A DNA stretch of 20,847 bases from Pelargonium nanum (taxonomy: Eukaryota; Streptophyta; Magnoliopsida; Geraniales; Geraniaceae), in contig JAYMTF010001880.1 of the NCBI GenBank assembly GCA_036897485.1, forward strand, positions 1 to 20,847. Reading direction: 5' to 3'. Below the pieces are notes generated by a model. The model made no database searches. It was not told where the DNA came from and worked only from the letters and a program-made list of their open reading frames with translations. The stretch's first letter is position 1. Each line of letters begins with the position of its first letter. Of the stretch, positions 8,587 to 18,458 are shown piece by piece. Both the position numbers and the translations under genes were made by a program.

Positions 8587-11500
8587 ATGGTCAGTCGATT
8601 CTCTCTCCTTTTCTCTTTGTTCTCTGTTTAAAAGCCACCGATTGGAGCATTCTGCTTCGAAAAGTTCTCATTGATCTCAGTTTTTTTTCGTACGCGCGTG
8701 TTTTTACCGAGGCATCGGAGCAATTTGTTCGTTTTTTAATTGATTCGTGAATTGAACGATTCGATTAGCTTTTGGTGCCTGAAAATGCAGTTCTGTGTTT
8801 GTTGGTTCATACTTGAATTTCCAGGTGCGGAGGTTTCTAGCGATTTATTGATAGCTAAATCAGATCCAAGTTTTCGCTACCTCAGTAACTGTAGATCTTG
8901 CCTGTTATGTGTGATCGTGATGCTCAGAAACTGTTTTGGTGATTTGATTTTGGAAAATGAGCAAGAGCTAAAGATTCACGATTATGTTGAATTTGTGCAA
9001 TTAAAATTATGGAATGTTTGAGCATGTTTAGTTTCTTGGGTGTTTTGATTGGATAGAGAATGCTCATTGATGTCTAGTATCTAAAATATTGTATCCTAGA
9101 GCTTAAGTTTTATTGTGTGACTGTTTAGTCCATTTTGATCCTTGTAGTTCTTTCTTCGGTATTCGAAAAAGTTCGAATTTTTATTATTGAACTGAATGTA
9201 GATCAGAAGAAACAGTATTAGTTTCCTTCATTCACAACTTCACATAATAATTGTGGACTGTCTTAGTTTATGCTTTTGCGGAGGGAGTTTGAAGATGAGA
9301 TTTGGATTTGAGCGACGTAGAGTTTGACAATATAAGTATATAAGGGTCAGAATATTAAGATGATGAAAAGGTTTCTTGCAGATCTTGCATGTTATTTGTT
9401 ATCATGTTACTCAGTAACGGTTTTGGTGATTCGGTTTAGGAAATTGGGGGCAAGAGCTGAAAACTCGTGATTTTGTCGAATTCATGCAATTAAAGTCATA
9501 GATGTATGAGCATATTAAGTTTCTTGGGTGATTTGATTGGATTGAAAGTGCACATCTAGTATATGAAATCTTACTTCCTAGAGCTCAACTTTTATAGGTT
9601 TTTTTCCAGTGATGAAAATGTGATTAGTGTTAAAGAAGTGAAGTGTGTGTGATTGTTTAGTCCATTTTGATCCTCATAAATCTATCCTTGCTGGTGGAAA
9701 ACATTTGGCTTTTTATTACCGATTTGAATATATTAAAGAAACAGCATTAGCTCCTTTCGTGTGTGTAGTGTAATAGTTGCAGAATGTCTTAGTTTGTGCT
9801 TGGCTGGAAGGATTTAGAAGATGAGATTTGGATTTGAATGAATTTGAGTTTGATGGTATATAAGTATATAAGGGTGAGGATATTAAGATGATAAAAAAGT
9901 TAAAGCCAATTTTCTTGTTAAAATGCCTCTGTCAAGTGAACCATTAGAATATATTTTTTGCCTTAATACGATTCATATTCAGAAATTTGCAACCATTTAG
10001 GGATTTTAGCATTTTAAACCTTAATAACCTATTGCATGTGCGTTTTGTAGGAGTCGTGCCCAACAATAAAAAACATCCTTCTTCTGGATTCCGAGGGGAA
10101 ACGTGTAGCCGTTAAATATTACTCAGATGACTGGCCAACTAATAGTGCAAAGGAAGCTTTTGAGAGATCTGTATTCACCAAGACTCAAAAGACAAATGCC
10201 CGGACAGAAGGTAACTGGATTTCATTAAGTTTTCTTTATACTTTCTATGAAGAACTCCTACCTTTTCCATTATGAACTCTTACCTTTTCCGTTACGAACT
10301 TACTTGTGTTTGTTACTTATTGGATTGTTTCTAATCAATTTTAGTCCCGTCTTAAAAGACCTCCGCGGCTTTGTGAAATTATAGCTTTCAAAATGGTTAA
10401 TGATTACTGATTAGTTTATGAGTTGTTGGCTTTGTGTTGTTGCTTTTCATCTGCACTATAATTTTATATACATTGTAGAATCAAACATTTTTTGTTTCTG
10501 GGTAATTCTCATTTCTCCTCGCAAATCAGCAAGAATGATAGACTCATAAGACCCATTTGTTTCATGGTTGTTTGTACTTTATGTTATTTAATTTTTTTTA
10601 CTAGCACTATCTGCTTTAATTTTCTTTTACTTCATTTGCAGCGGAGATTGCAATGTTTGAGGGCACTATTGTTGTATACAAGTTTGTTCAAGACCTTCAC
10701 TTTTTTGTTACCGGGGGTGAAGATGAAAATGAACTCATTCTAGCCACAGTTCTTCAGGGATTTTTTGATGCCGTCGGCTTTCTCCTTAGGTTTTCATTAT
10801 AACATTTGTTATTGGTCTCCCTGTCTTAGCACAGAACTTTAATGTCTGAAATGCTGACTAATATTTTGGTTCGCCCTTTTTTTAGAGGCACCGTGGACAA
10901 GAAGGAAGCACTTGAAAATTTGGATCTCATCCTGTTATGCCTTGATGAAATTGTTGATGGGGGGTATGCAATATGCTTCATATGTCTTTATCTTTTATAT
11001 GATTGCATTTTGAGATTTATCTTCCATTTAGTTCTATACTTTGTAATTGTATCTGTGCTTTTATTTGTCTTGTTGGGCTAAAATTAGAAGTTTGGAAGAT
11101 TAGTTCTTGATAAGCAGTAAATCATTATCTAGACACCAAGTGCACTTAATCCATTTTCAGATTTTTCTTGAGTATGCCTTTAGTTGTTTCAGTTGAGCAG
11201 TGGTGAAGTTCTATTGTCCCCGTTTTCTTTATTTTGGAATTTATAGCCGTAAAATATCATCTGGTATCACATTTTGCCACTGTTTAGTATTTGGAAGCAA
11301 CAATAGTTAGCAACTATCGGCTTCTACTAATTTTCCTTGGATTTCCTCTATTACTGTAAAGTTTGGCGGAATAAGTTATTAGCAAGCATTGGTAGAATGG
11401 AGCTTTTGTTAAGATGTATTCATTAGAAGAACATTATAATATATTGTTAGGCTGTTCGAATATTTTTCTTTTCGTGGTAGGATGACATGTGGGGAGGGAG

Positions 11501-12539
11501 ACCGGTAGAGCTGGCTATTTGAACCAAAACTCGCGGTCACCTGAAATCTGACCTGCATTTTTGCAGGTTCACAGAATAGACATAGACCTGATTAATTTTG
11601 AGTTAGGTCGGTTTGCCATGCAAGATGCGCGGATCGGATCGAGCAACCCACACATTTTTCATTACAGACCCACAACCTGACCTGTAAACCGCAACTCTTG
11701 CGGGTCTGGTCAGGTATTTCAATCCAAACCCGAAAACCCCCCGATTGGAAACCCGAATTGCCAGCTCTAGAGACCGGGATATGCTTGATTCTCCCCTTTT
11801 CAGCTGGAAACTTTATAAATCTGCCATTAGATTCATACCAACTGTTTATGACCTTTTTCTTGGCACATTAGGTCTAGGTGAAGAACTAGGTTAAATGTAT
11901 AGATCCACATATATATCACGAAATGATTGCAAGTACACTCACACAGTCACATACACATCCCAGTTTTGTCGAGCGTTATGTATTATTTGTGCACGAGGCA
12001 TGTTAAATGACTCTGTCCTGAAGGTCTGTACACGCTGTCGCTCATAGTTAATTCTTTTTTCGCTCTGTACAGGATTGTTCTAGAAACTGATGCAAATGTT
12101 ATTGCCGGGAAGGTTGCAAGTCACAGTATTGATGCTGGGGCTCCATTGTCTGAGCAGGTATTAACTCTGTTTCTTTCAAATCCAAACACCCAACTCCGCT
12201 CTAAAACAAGTGAATTATGGGGGAAAAAAATACTTCCTCCGTCATTTCAAGATAGAAATGCACTCGACATTCCTATTATGCCCCTTGTATATTCTCAAAT
12301 ATAGTTTTTATTATTAGTACTAATATAGCAATAAATGAGTACACAAAAAATTACATAAGATTAATTATGTTACTTTACACGACATATTAGTTAAACGATA
12401 CTTATTGTGAAACGGATGCAACATGTTCTTAGACAATTTACGTGGTTTAACGTGATTATTTTGAATTTGCTTTTTGCAGACAATAAGCCAAGCGTTGGCC
12501 ACTGCTCGTGAACATTTTACAAGATCTCTGCTCAAATGA
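8587..12539 (+). CDS. COPZ: Coatomer subunit zeta (zeta-COP), six exons
   Basis: The zeta subunit belongs to the COPI coat that drives retrograde vesicle traffic from Golgi to ER; in the known complex it pairs with gamma-COP. Coding exons are 8587-8589, 10051-10210, 10642-10789, 10886-10963, 12073-12157 and 12480-12539. They total 534 nt (177 aa), usual for plant zeta-COP, and all junctions keep phase. The protein starts [20 protein letters not shown] and continues [38 protein letters not shown] and [14 protein letters not shown], the small-chain (longin-like) adaptor/coatomer domain over its whole length, ending [10 protein letters not shown]. The placement of the start is inferred: exon 1 supplies only the ATG, directly followed by a GTCAGT donor, and an alternative 5' exon cannot be ruled out. 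Intron 1 (1.46 kb) carries a tandem duplication and intron 4 (1.1 kb) a hAT-like MITE. It is in single copy here and looks intact. Confidence 0.93.
8893..9899 (+). repeat. Tandem duplication of about 0.5 kb inside zeta-COP intron 1
   Basis: Copy 1 spans about 8893-9371 and copy 2 about 9380-9899. Shared landmarks in the same order include AGATCTTGC..TGTTAT, AACTGTTTTGGTGATT / AACGGTTTTGGTGATT, TAGTTTCTTGGGTG / AAGTTTCTTGGGTG, TTTAGTCCATTTTGATCCT, AAGATGAGATTTGGATTTGA and TATAAGTATATAAGGGT. Copy 2 has an extra insertion near 9600-9645. Many substitutions separate the copies, so the event is not recent. I see no TE ends. Confidence 0.85.
11506..11769. mobile_element. hAT-like MITE with perfect 8-bp target duplication, zeta-COP intron 4
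   Basis: This 264-bp element is bounded by TAGAGCTGGCTATTTGAACC on the left and, in reverse complement, TAGAGCTGGCAATTCGGGTT on the right. The flanks carry identical 8-mers GAGACCGG (11498-11505 and 11770-11777), the hAT signature. The interior alternates short GACCTG / GGGTC / AACCCG stretches. The intact duplication makes it the best preserved of this family in the window and the reference for the other copies. There is no coding capacity. Confidence 0.88.
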
Positions 12540-12790
12540 TTTTCGTGTCGGACCTCTTTGAGTTATGCAATTGTACTTGGTTTACGGGATTCGTTTGCCT
12601 CATTGTATGTTTCTTACAAACTAGATTGAGGTATAGATTATGAAATGCCAATGTGAACTCTTTAGAGTGAGGGATTGAGGCTTTATTAGGGTTTTGAAAT
12701 ATTGAACTTTTCATATCTTAAAATTCAGTTTAATTTGGTTTGTTGTTGTTATTTTGGATACATCAATGTGATATGTATGACCATTTTTCG

Positions 12791-12961
12791 AACAAGTAAT
12801 TTGGATCTGAACTCGTGGACACTTAAATCCCCACCCGGATTTTTTGCAGGTTTGGTCTAATCAATTTTCGGTAAAACTACAAATTGGGACAAACTCACAA
12901 CTCTTGTGGGTCAGGTTGGTATCTGCCTTCTTCTACTTCGAAACTCGAATTGTCAACTTTA
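12791..12961. mobile_element. hAT-like MITE, decayed copy
   Basis: The left part AATTTGGATCTGAACTCGTG and the right part CTCGAATTGTCAACTTTA follow the 11506-11769 element (ATTTGAACC..CTCGCGG and CCCGAATTGCCAGCTCTA). The middle TTTTTTGCAGGTTTGG matches TTTTTGCAGGTTCAC of that element. Terminal bases and target duplications are degraded. Confidence 0.6.
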
Positions 12962-13074
12962 CTCGTTAATTAAGAGCTCGAATAGATGCATTATAGTAAA
13001 AGTTTATATAAATTTTCGCACCACGATGTCTGATAATACTTGGCAATGTGGGCCGTGGATTTAAATTGATTAGG

Positions 13075-13540
13075 CTATAAAAACTCACACGTTCTTAGTA
13101 AGCAACTTTTTATCAGTCTCAATATGTTTCGCCATGTCTAACACATTTAAGTAAATGAGATACGCTTACTCATCTCGACACATTTCATACGATACGAGCT
13201 ACATGTTTTACAAGATAACCCGATATGATTAAATATTAAATATAACAATTTGGCATATTTCAAGCACTAGAAAATCATTTTTAATTACACAAAAATACTT
13301 ATTTCAACTCAAAATTTAAATTTATATACGATAGAACTACCATTATAATTCTAAACTCGTGTGTTGTGACACATAATTAGTCGCACGTGCACAACTTACA
13401 AGTCCAACATGCATGATTATAAATTTATTAGCGTATCTTTTTTGTGATTACCTCTTGCTTGCCTATTCACGCTGGCTGAAAAACACACGTTTTCTTATCG
13501 AGTTATTTTCCTTCAATTTCAATATGTTTCGTCACTTAGT
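13075..13540 (+). repeat. Pair of approximately 66-bp direct repeats about 400 bp apart
   Basis: Positions 13075-13140 and 13474-13540 share, in order, GGCT, AAAAAC/ACACACGTT, CTTA, a T-rich middle and then CAATATGTTTCG(C/T)CA. The intervening DNA is AT-rich and lacks coding. They could be remnants of a terminal-repeat element or a local duplication. Confidence 0.5.
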
Positions 13541-13724
13541 AGGACAAGACAGGACCGATAAAAAGTTGCTACATAAGAACATCAGAGTTTTTTGGTTCGG
13601 CTTGGGACCCGTATTGCTAGTTATAGTCACGTGTTGTGTCTCACAAGGCTAAACGAATACGACATAATTATAGACTCACCCAGGCCAATCACGCTCGTTT
13701 TGTGTCGTGTTCGTGTATTTCTTT

Positions 13725-13816
13725 TGGGCCGAAATGTCTGGTGTACGAATTATTTAGTATGGGCCAAAATATCTTGTTTAGATTTGAATTAGGCCCAAGA
13801 AAAAAAGTAGGGTTTT
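13725..13816 (+). promoter_or_regulatory. Promoter with three site II elements and a telo-box
   Basis: TGGGCC occurs at 13725-13730 and 13760-13765 and, in reverse (GGCCCA), at 13792-13797; TAGGGTTT, the telo-box core, is at 13808-13815. This combination is known in Arabidopsis promoters of ribosomal-protein, mitochondrial-protein and other growth-linked genes. It lies 160-250 bases before the start codon of the next gene. Confidence 0.75.
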
Positions 13817-13904
13817 ACAAACACTTCTCTGGTTTCACCAGAAGCCTCCATTTTTGCGCTGAAAGCTTTATCTGCAACTATCCAACGAAGAAGAAGATCG
13901 ATCA

Positions 13905-13931
13905 ATGGAAGATTTCAGCAATTCTCAGTAA
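13905..13931 (+). CDS. Upstream ORF of 8 codons in the leader
   Basis: ATG at 13905 opens a frame encoding MEDFSNSQ that ends at TAA 13929-13931, 46 bases before the main start codon. The leader upstream of the main ATG is probably 100-150 nt, so a scanning ribosome would meet this ATG first. If translated it could lower main-ORF output. No conserved-peptide claim is made; it could be chance. Confidence 0.4.
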   Translation: MEDFSNSQ

Positions 13932-13977
13932 TCGGTAAGAGTTTCTGTAGAGGTTTTTGATTTTCTGTTATGCGAAA

Positions 13978-16900
13978 ATGGTGATTGGAAGCTTAACAAG
14001 GAGATTTCCAAACCCTAGACACTTCTATGGAAGCTCCCGCCAAACCATCACTGCTTTCTCCACTTCCTCAGACGGAAGCGGCGGCGGCGGCGGGGGGAGG
14101 GGGAGGTCCACCGATCGAGTCATTGGCCAGCCGGACTCGTCGCCGGAACTCGGTAGCGGCGAATCTGATCCCCCTCCCGCCGGCGAATCTAGATTCTTGT
14201 CCACGCTCCGCCGTGGAGCTCCTCTTCCGAATCGTCCTTCACCACCACCGCCCCCACAGAATTCTGGAACCGGTGGTGGCTTTGGTCCTCTGAATCGTCC
14301 ACCGCCGCACGATTCTGGACTCGGACGTGGATTAGCTCCTCAACTCGGTAGCAGCCGCAAATCTGACTCGCCTCCCATCGACGACGACACCGGATTCTCA
14401 TCCAGACCTGGTCGCGACGCTCCACCACCTCGCGGCGGTTCTGGAGTCGGTCGCGGTCAAGGACATGGAAAACCTCTACCGTTTTCTCCGTTCAACACTC
14501 CCAACACTTCCTCTGTTGGCTCTGCAGGATCGTCCGGCACCACCGAATCGTGTTTTTCCGATTACATCGAAGATGGTGGCGAGTCAGGGAAGCAATCCAA
14601 ACAGGAATCGACGAATGTAGTGCCGGTGCTGTTCCCTGGCTCAGCCGGGCGAGGAAAGCCGTTGAAGCAGCAAGCTCCACCTAGTCCTGCAGGAGCTCCG
14701 GTTCAGGAGGTGAATCGGCATCTCCGGCGTGTAGAGCCAAAACCTAGATATCCGGATCAAACTCAGTCTAGAAATCAGGAACCATACACTCGAGCTCGAG
14801 CTCAATCTGCAAACCAGGATCCCTACAGTCGAGCTCAATCTGCAAATCAGGATCCCGACAGTCGAGCTCAATCTGCAAATCAGGATCCATACGCTCGAAC
14901 TCAATCTGCAAATCAGGATCCCTACACTCGAGCTCAATCTACAAATCAGGATAACCAGGATCCCTACGCCCTTGCTCCACCTACAAATCAGGATCCATAC
15001 ACTCAAACTCAATCTGCAAACCAGGATCCCTACACTCGAGCACAATCTGAAAACCAGGATCCCAACACTCGAGCCCAATCTGCAAATCAGGATCCATACA
15101 CTAGAGCTCAATCTGCAATTCAGGATCCATACACTCGAACTGAATCTGCAAACCAGGAACCATACACTCGAGCTCAATCTGCAAACCAGGATCCCTACAC
15201 TCGAGCTCAATCTGCAAACCAGGATCCCAACACTCGAGCTCAATCTGCCAATCAGGATCCCTACACTCGAGCTCAATCTGCAAATCCGGATCCCTACGTC
15301 CAAGCTCAATCTGCAAATGTCCAAACTGAATCAGCAAAACAGGATCCCTACGTTCAAACTGAATCAGCAAACCAGGATCCCTACGTCCAAACTGAATCTG
15401 CAAAGCAGGATCCCTACGTCCAAGCTCAACCTGGTCCCGAGGAATCTTCGGTTCATGAGATGAATCAGCAATTTCAGCGCGGAGAGGCAAGGTCTAGAAA
15501 TCAGGATCACTTCAACCAAGCTCAAGCTGCTCAACAGCCTTTTCCAACCCCCTCCTTGTCGCCGCCTCGTCCCCAGATGAGCAGAGAAGATGCTGTGAAG
15601 AGGGCCAAGAGTATATTGTCGCGCGGCGATGATGACGAAGACTTTGGCGAACGCCGCGGCGGCGGCGGGTTTAGAGGCCGAGGACGAGGCAGAGGAGGCG
15701 GAGTCAGAGAGAGGGGTGATAGGTTTGAAGATGAGGATGAGTTTTTGGAGAAGGAACGTGAGGAAAAGCTTAAGAAAATGGCTGAAACTATTGAACATAT
15801 AAGGAAGGAACGTGAGGAGCTGATAACAGTTGTGTGTGGTAAAAGTTATGAAGTAACACATGATGTCATTGATGAGATGGTGCCTGATCCTACCATGGAC
15901 GAACAACTCATTGAAGCTCACAATATCAATTGCATGGTGAGCAAACAATAAGTTTTTAATGGTTGAACTTTTGTGAAAGCACCAAACTTGATTCAAATAA
16001 TGATATATTTTTGTTGTTTCTGCATTGTAGATTGAGTTTGAGCCTGAGTATGCGATGGAGTTCAATGCCAACCCAGACATTAATGAGGCTCCTCCTGTTT
16101 CGCTTCGGGATGCACTCGAGGAAGTGAAACCATTTGTGATGGCTTATGAGGGAATTGAAAGTCAAGAAGAGTGGGAGGTAGTTTTATTTCTTTTGCCCTT
16201 GATTTTGTTTTGCTTTTATGGTATCCATCTAGTTGTGCCATGTGTTAATAGCATAATTGATAATACTATTGTATTTGTAGTGTGGCCTGTCAAGTTGTGA
16301 TTCATTTAGAAACGGAGTTGGTTGGTCATTCACCTTATTTTACCTAGTGGCTCTAAATTGCATGGAAATTTATCTCTAATGAATTGTCATGGTATTGATG
16401 CTTGGTTGAACAAAATTTGTTTGGTAAAATTGGAATCATTCCTCTACATTTTGATAGCTCTTCAATTCATTTTTTGATAGCTTGGTTTGTTTAGAAGATT
16501 TGTTTCTCCCAAAATGCTTCATATCTTTTAATCTTATGATCTATCTAAGTTTTCAAATGATAGTAATTTGATTTGTTGAACGTCTTTCGTTCCTTCATCT
16601 ATTGCTGATACTAATATACCCTGTCAATCAAGGCATACATTTCAGTGACTCGTGAATTGATTTGTGATGTCCATCAGTTTGAATTTTATGATGTTTTGGT
16701 AGCTTTTGATTCTATAAAATTTCCACTGATCGTCTCTGGATCATCATGAGCTGACACATTGCGCATGATGTTTCTTTTGAAATTTCACTTCTAAATTTGT
16801 TTACCAGCTCTGATCTTCATACTAAGTCATCTAGATGACTTTTCAAAACTCATTACCATGTAGCATCCAAAACTGCTCTTGGACCTTAGCCTTTGATGCA

Positions 16901-17954
16901 ACATGTTTGGAATTTGAGTTTGCGATTCATGTTAAGCTTACTATCTATTTGATTGAGTTCATTGACTTGTATGTAAGTGACAATTGAAATCAAATAAATG
17001 CATTGCGTGCATCATTTCTTTTAATGTAATTTGGTATTTTCTATGTTCTTATATTTTTCTATTCTCATTTTACCAGAAAGCCGTAGAAGAGACGTTGAGA
17101 CTTGTCCCTAAACTAGAAAGGCTTGTTGATTCCTATAATGTACCTGTTAGGATTACTGCAAAGCAACAGCAAAAAGAATTGAAAAAAATTGTCCGAAGAC
17201 TTCCTGAAAATGCACCTACACCTATAAAGCGATTTACGGAACGTGCACTTCTCTCACTCCAGGTATGTCTATTCCCTTGCACATTCAACAATCATATGCG
17301 TGCCACCTCAGCACTTGTCATTTCGCTTTCGTTTAAAGACATGCACCAAAAAATTTCCGAAAACAAAAGGTTCTGTAGTTCTGTTATAGCTATAATTCTT
17401 CAAACCAAATACAACATAGATGTAAGTAACAAGGGAGAATTGTTGGGTGATTAGTAATAGTATGTGGAGGTTATTAGCTTTTGTTCCAGTTTAGTCCAAA
17501 GTTTCCCAAAAGTGTTTCGAAAAAGAACCTACCGTTAAACATTGAAACAACACACGTTAAAAAGAACAAATCAACGTTATCACACTTTAACAGCTTTCAT
17601 TTCAGTATTTAACGGTAGGTCCTTTCTGGAACACTTTTGGAAAAACGCCGTACTAAATTGGAACCAAGTGTATAAGTTTGGACCAGACCAGAACAAAAAC
17701 TAATACACAGAAACTTTGTACTCTCGTTATTCCGAAAGTATGTTATAGAACAATTTTCGCCTTGATTAACTCACCACTCGACCCTGAATCGAGAGCCTGT
17801 ATCAATTCTAGCCAAATTTTATTCTATACGGACTGGAAGCAATCTTTCTTATTCTCTTACAAATTTTACATTGCAGAGCAACCCCGGCTGGTCACTTGCA
17901 AAGAAGAAACAGTTTATGAACAGACTCGTGGGAAGATACGAGCAGCACAAGTAG
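13978..17954 (+). CDS. Large repeat-rich protein, probably mitochondrial (hydroxyproline-rich-like family), four exons
   Basis: Exons are 13978-15936, 16031-16177, 17077-17262 and 17877-17954; all introns are phase 0 and the product is 789 aa. The ATG at 13978 was chosen because the upstream in-frame extension has only a TTG. The start MVIGSLTRRFPNPRHFYGSS is basic, lacks acidic residues and looks like a mitochondrial presequence. Then come a Gly/Pro/Ser-rich region (about 30-265), a 19-unit repeat (about 266-484), an RGG-type stretch (about 557-583), a charged likely coiled coil (about 584-616) and a conserved-looking C-terminal domain ending NPGWSLAKKKQFMNRLVGRY. I recall similar plant proteins annotated as hydroxyproline-rich glycoproteins, for example At1g53645, reported in the mitochondrial small ribosomal subunit; this is a low-confidence recollection. 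The site II/telo-box promoter fits such a role. The absence of a signal peptide argues against a real cell-wall glycoprotein. Confidence 0.82.
14773..15429 (+). repeat. Coding minisatellite: 19 units of about 33 bp
   Basis: The unit encodes NQDPYTRAQSA with variants (EP for DP; YSR, YAR, NTR, YVQ for YTR; TESA for AQSA). I count 19 units by the (N/I/K)(Q/P)(D/E)P core. Most carry GGATCC and many CTCGAGC, so the DNA is a phase-keeping minisatellite. The last four units form a distinct YVQ subtype, suggesting local expansion. It also gives rise to long open frames on the opposite strand that are not genes. Confidence 0.93.
16178..17076 (+). other. Intron 2 of the repeat-rich gene, nothing recognisable
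   Basis: 899 bases of AT-rich sequence between GAG|GTAGTT and TTTTACCAG. I see no repeat with clear ends and no coding exon in it. Confidence 0.7.
17479..17670. mobile_element. Foldback-type MITE with about 62-bp inverted arms in intron 3
   Basis: The left arm includes TTGTTCCAGTTTAGT and CCAAAAGTGTTTCGAAAAAG, then CCTACCGTTAAA. The right arm in reverse complement gives TTGGTTCCAATTTAGT, CCAAAAGTGTTCCAGAAAGG and CCTACCGTTAAA. That is about 48 of 61 matching positions around a loop of about 65 bases. Target duplications are not clear, so the superfamily is unassigned. Confidence 0.7.
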
Positions 17955-18458
17955 GACCAACTTAGCTTTACGAGAATGCAGATTCACCATCCTCACCGGT
18001 AAAAGAACATAAACATACATACACTCTTGCAGGAAACTTAATTTGGTCGTACCTTTGCTGTTTATGTTTTTGCATACAGATTTGGTTATGCTTAAGCTTA
18101 AAGTTCAGTACTTTCATTCAACATTTCGAAATTTTGTGCCGTTGATATTGTTACGGTTTGCGGTTTTGGCTGGTAATAACATTGTGCGCAGCTATAATAA
18201 TTTTGCCTTGTATATGTGTATGCATGCAGTGAGGAATGTGAAGTAACTTGCAGTTTCAGGAAGGAGCAATAAAGACTTGTTGAATTCTGAGTTTTTTTGT
18301 CAATTTAGTCTACTGATGTGTCAATTTAGCTTTACAAAAAGAAGACTCATTTTAACATTCAATCAAACACAAAATTTTAATACGTTACAAACTGAACATA
18401 TCGACTCATTCAGCAAATCAGTCACTCGTGTTGATTCAATTCAACAATCAAATATTTA
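17955..18458. other. Convergent 3' regions of the repeat-rich and transporter genes
   Basis: AATAAA at 18268-18273 on the plus strand is a likely poly(A) signal for the upstream gene, giving a 3' UTR of about 330 nt. Only about 185 bases remain to the transporter stop codon on the opposite strand, so the two 3' UTRs probably meet or overlap. No other feature is seen. Confidence 0.55.
18268..18273 (+). terminator. Poly(A) signal AATAAA
   Basis: Canonical hexamer in the 3' region of the repeat-rich gene, followed by a T-rich stretch at about 18278-18305. Confidence 0.5.

Larger units (their letters stand above)
12540..13724. other. Intergenic region between zeta-COP and the repeat-rich gene
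   Basis: This holds the zeta-COP 3' UTR (end not placed), a decayed hAT-like MITE (12791-12961) and a pair of direct repeats (13075-13140 and 13474-13540) within AT-rich DNA. The short open frames here have no family resemblance and look random. Confidence 0.6.

Noticed and set aside
10842..11081. Separate 79-codon gene
   Set aside because: Exon 4 of zeta-COP extended into its introns.
13957..13977. Start of the repeat-rich protein at position 13957
   Set aside because: That codon is TTG; the first in-frame ATG is at 13978 and gives a better mitochondrial-type N-terminus.
13935..14010. Possible leader intron with donor CG|GTAAGA at 13935
   Set aside because: No acceptor was found that keeps a start codon in frame with the protein; unspliced use of the ATG at 13978 is simpler.
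14641..15324. Long open frame (227 codons) on the minus strand
   Set aside because: It is the antisense reading of the 33-bp coding repeat; the stop-free state follows from repeating a unit whose length is a multiple of three. The plus-strand frame has introns, a presequence and a conserved C-terminus.
14972..15463. Plus-strand frame of 163 codons rich in RIPTLELNLQ repeats
   Set aside because: Frame-shifted shadow of the same minisatellite, inside the main coding exon.
15101..15490. Minus-strand frame of 129 codons
   Set aside because: Another antisense shadow of the repeat, with the same periodicity.
15364..16080. Minus-strand frame of 238 codons
   Set aside because: Runs antisense through exon 1, intron 1 and exon 2 of the repeat-rich gene; no domain recognised.
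16984..17454. Separate 156-codon plus-strand gene
   Set aside because: It is exon 3 of the repeat-rich gene (17077-17262) read into introns; good splice sites bound the conserved part.
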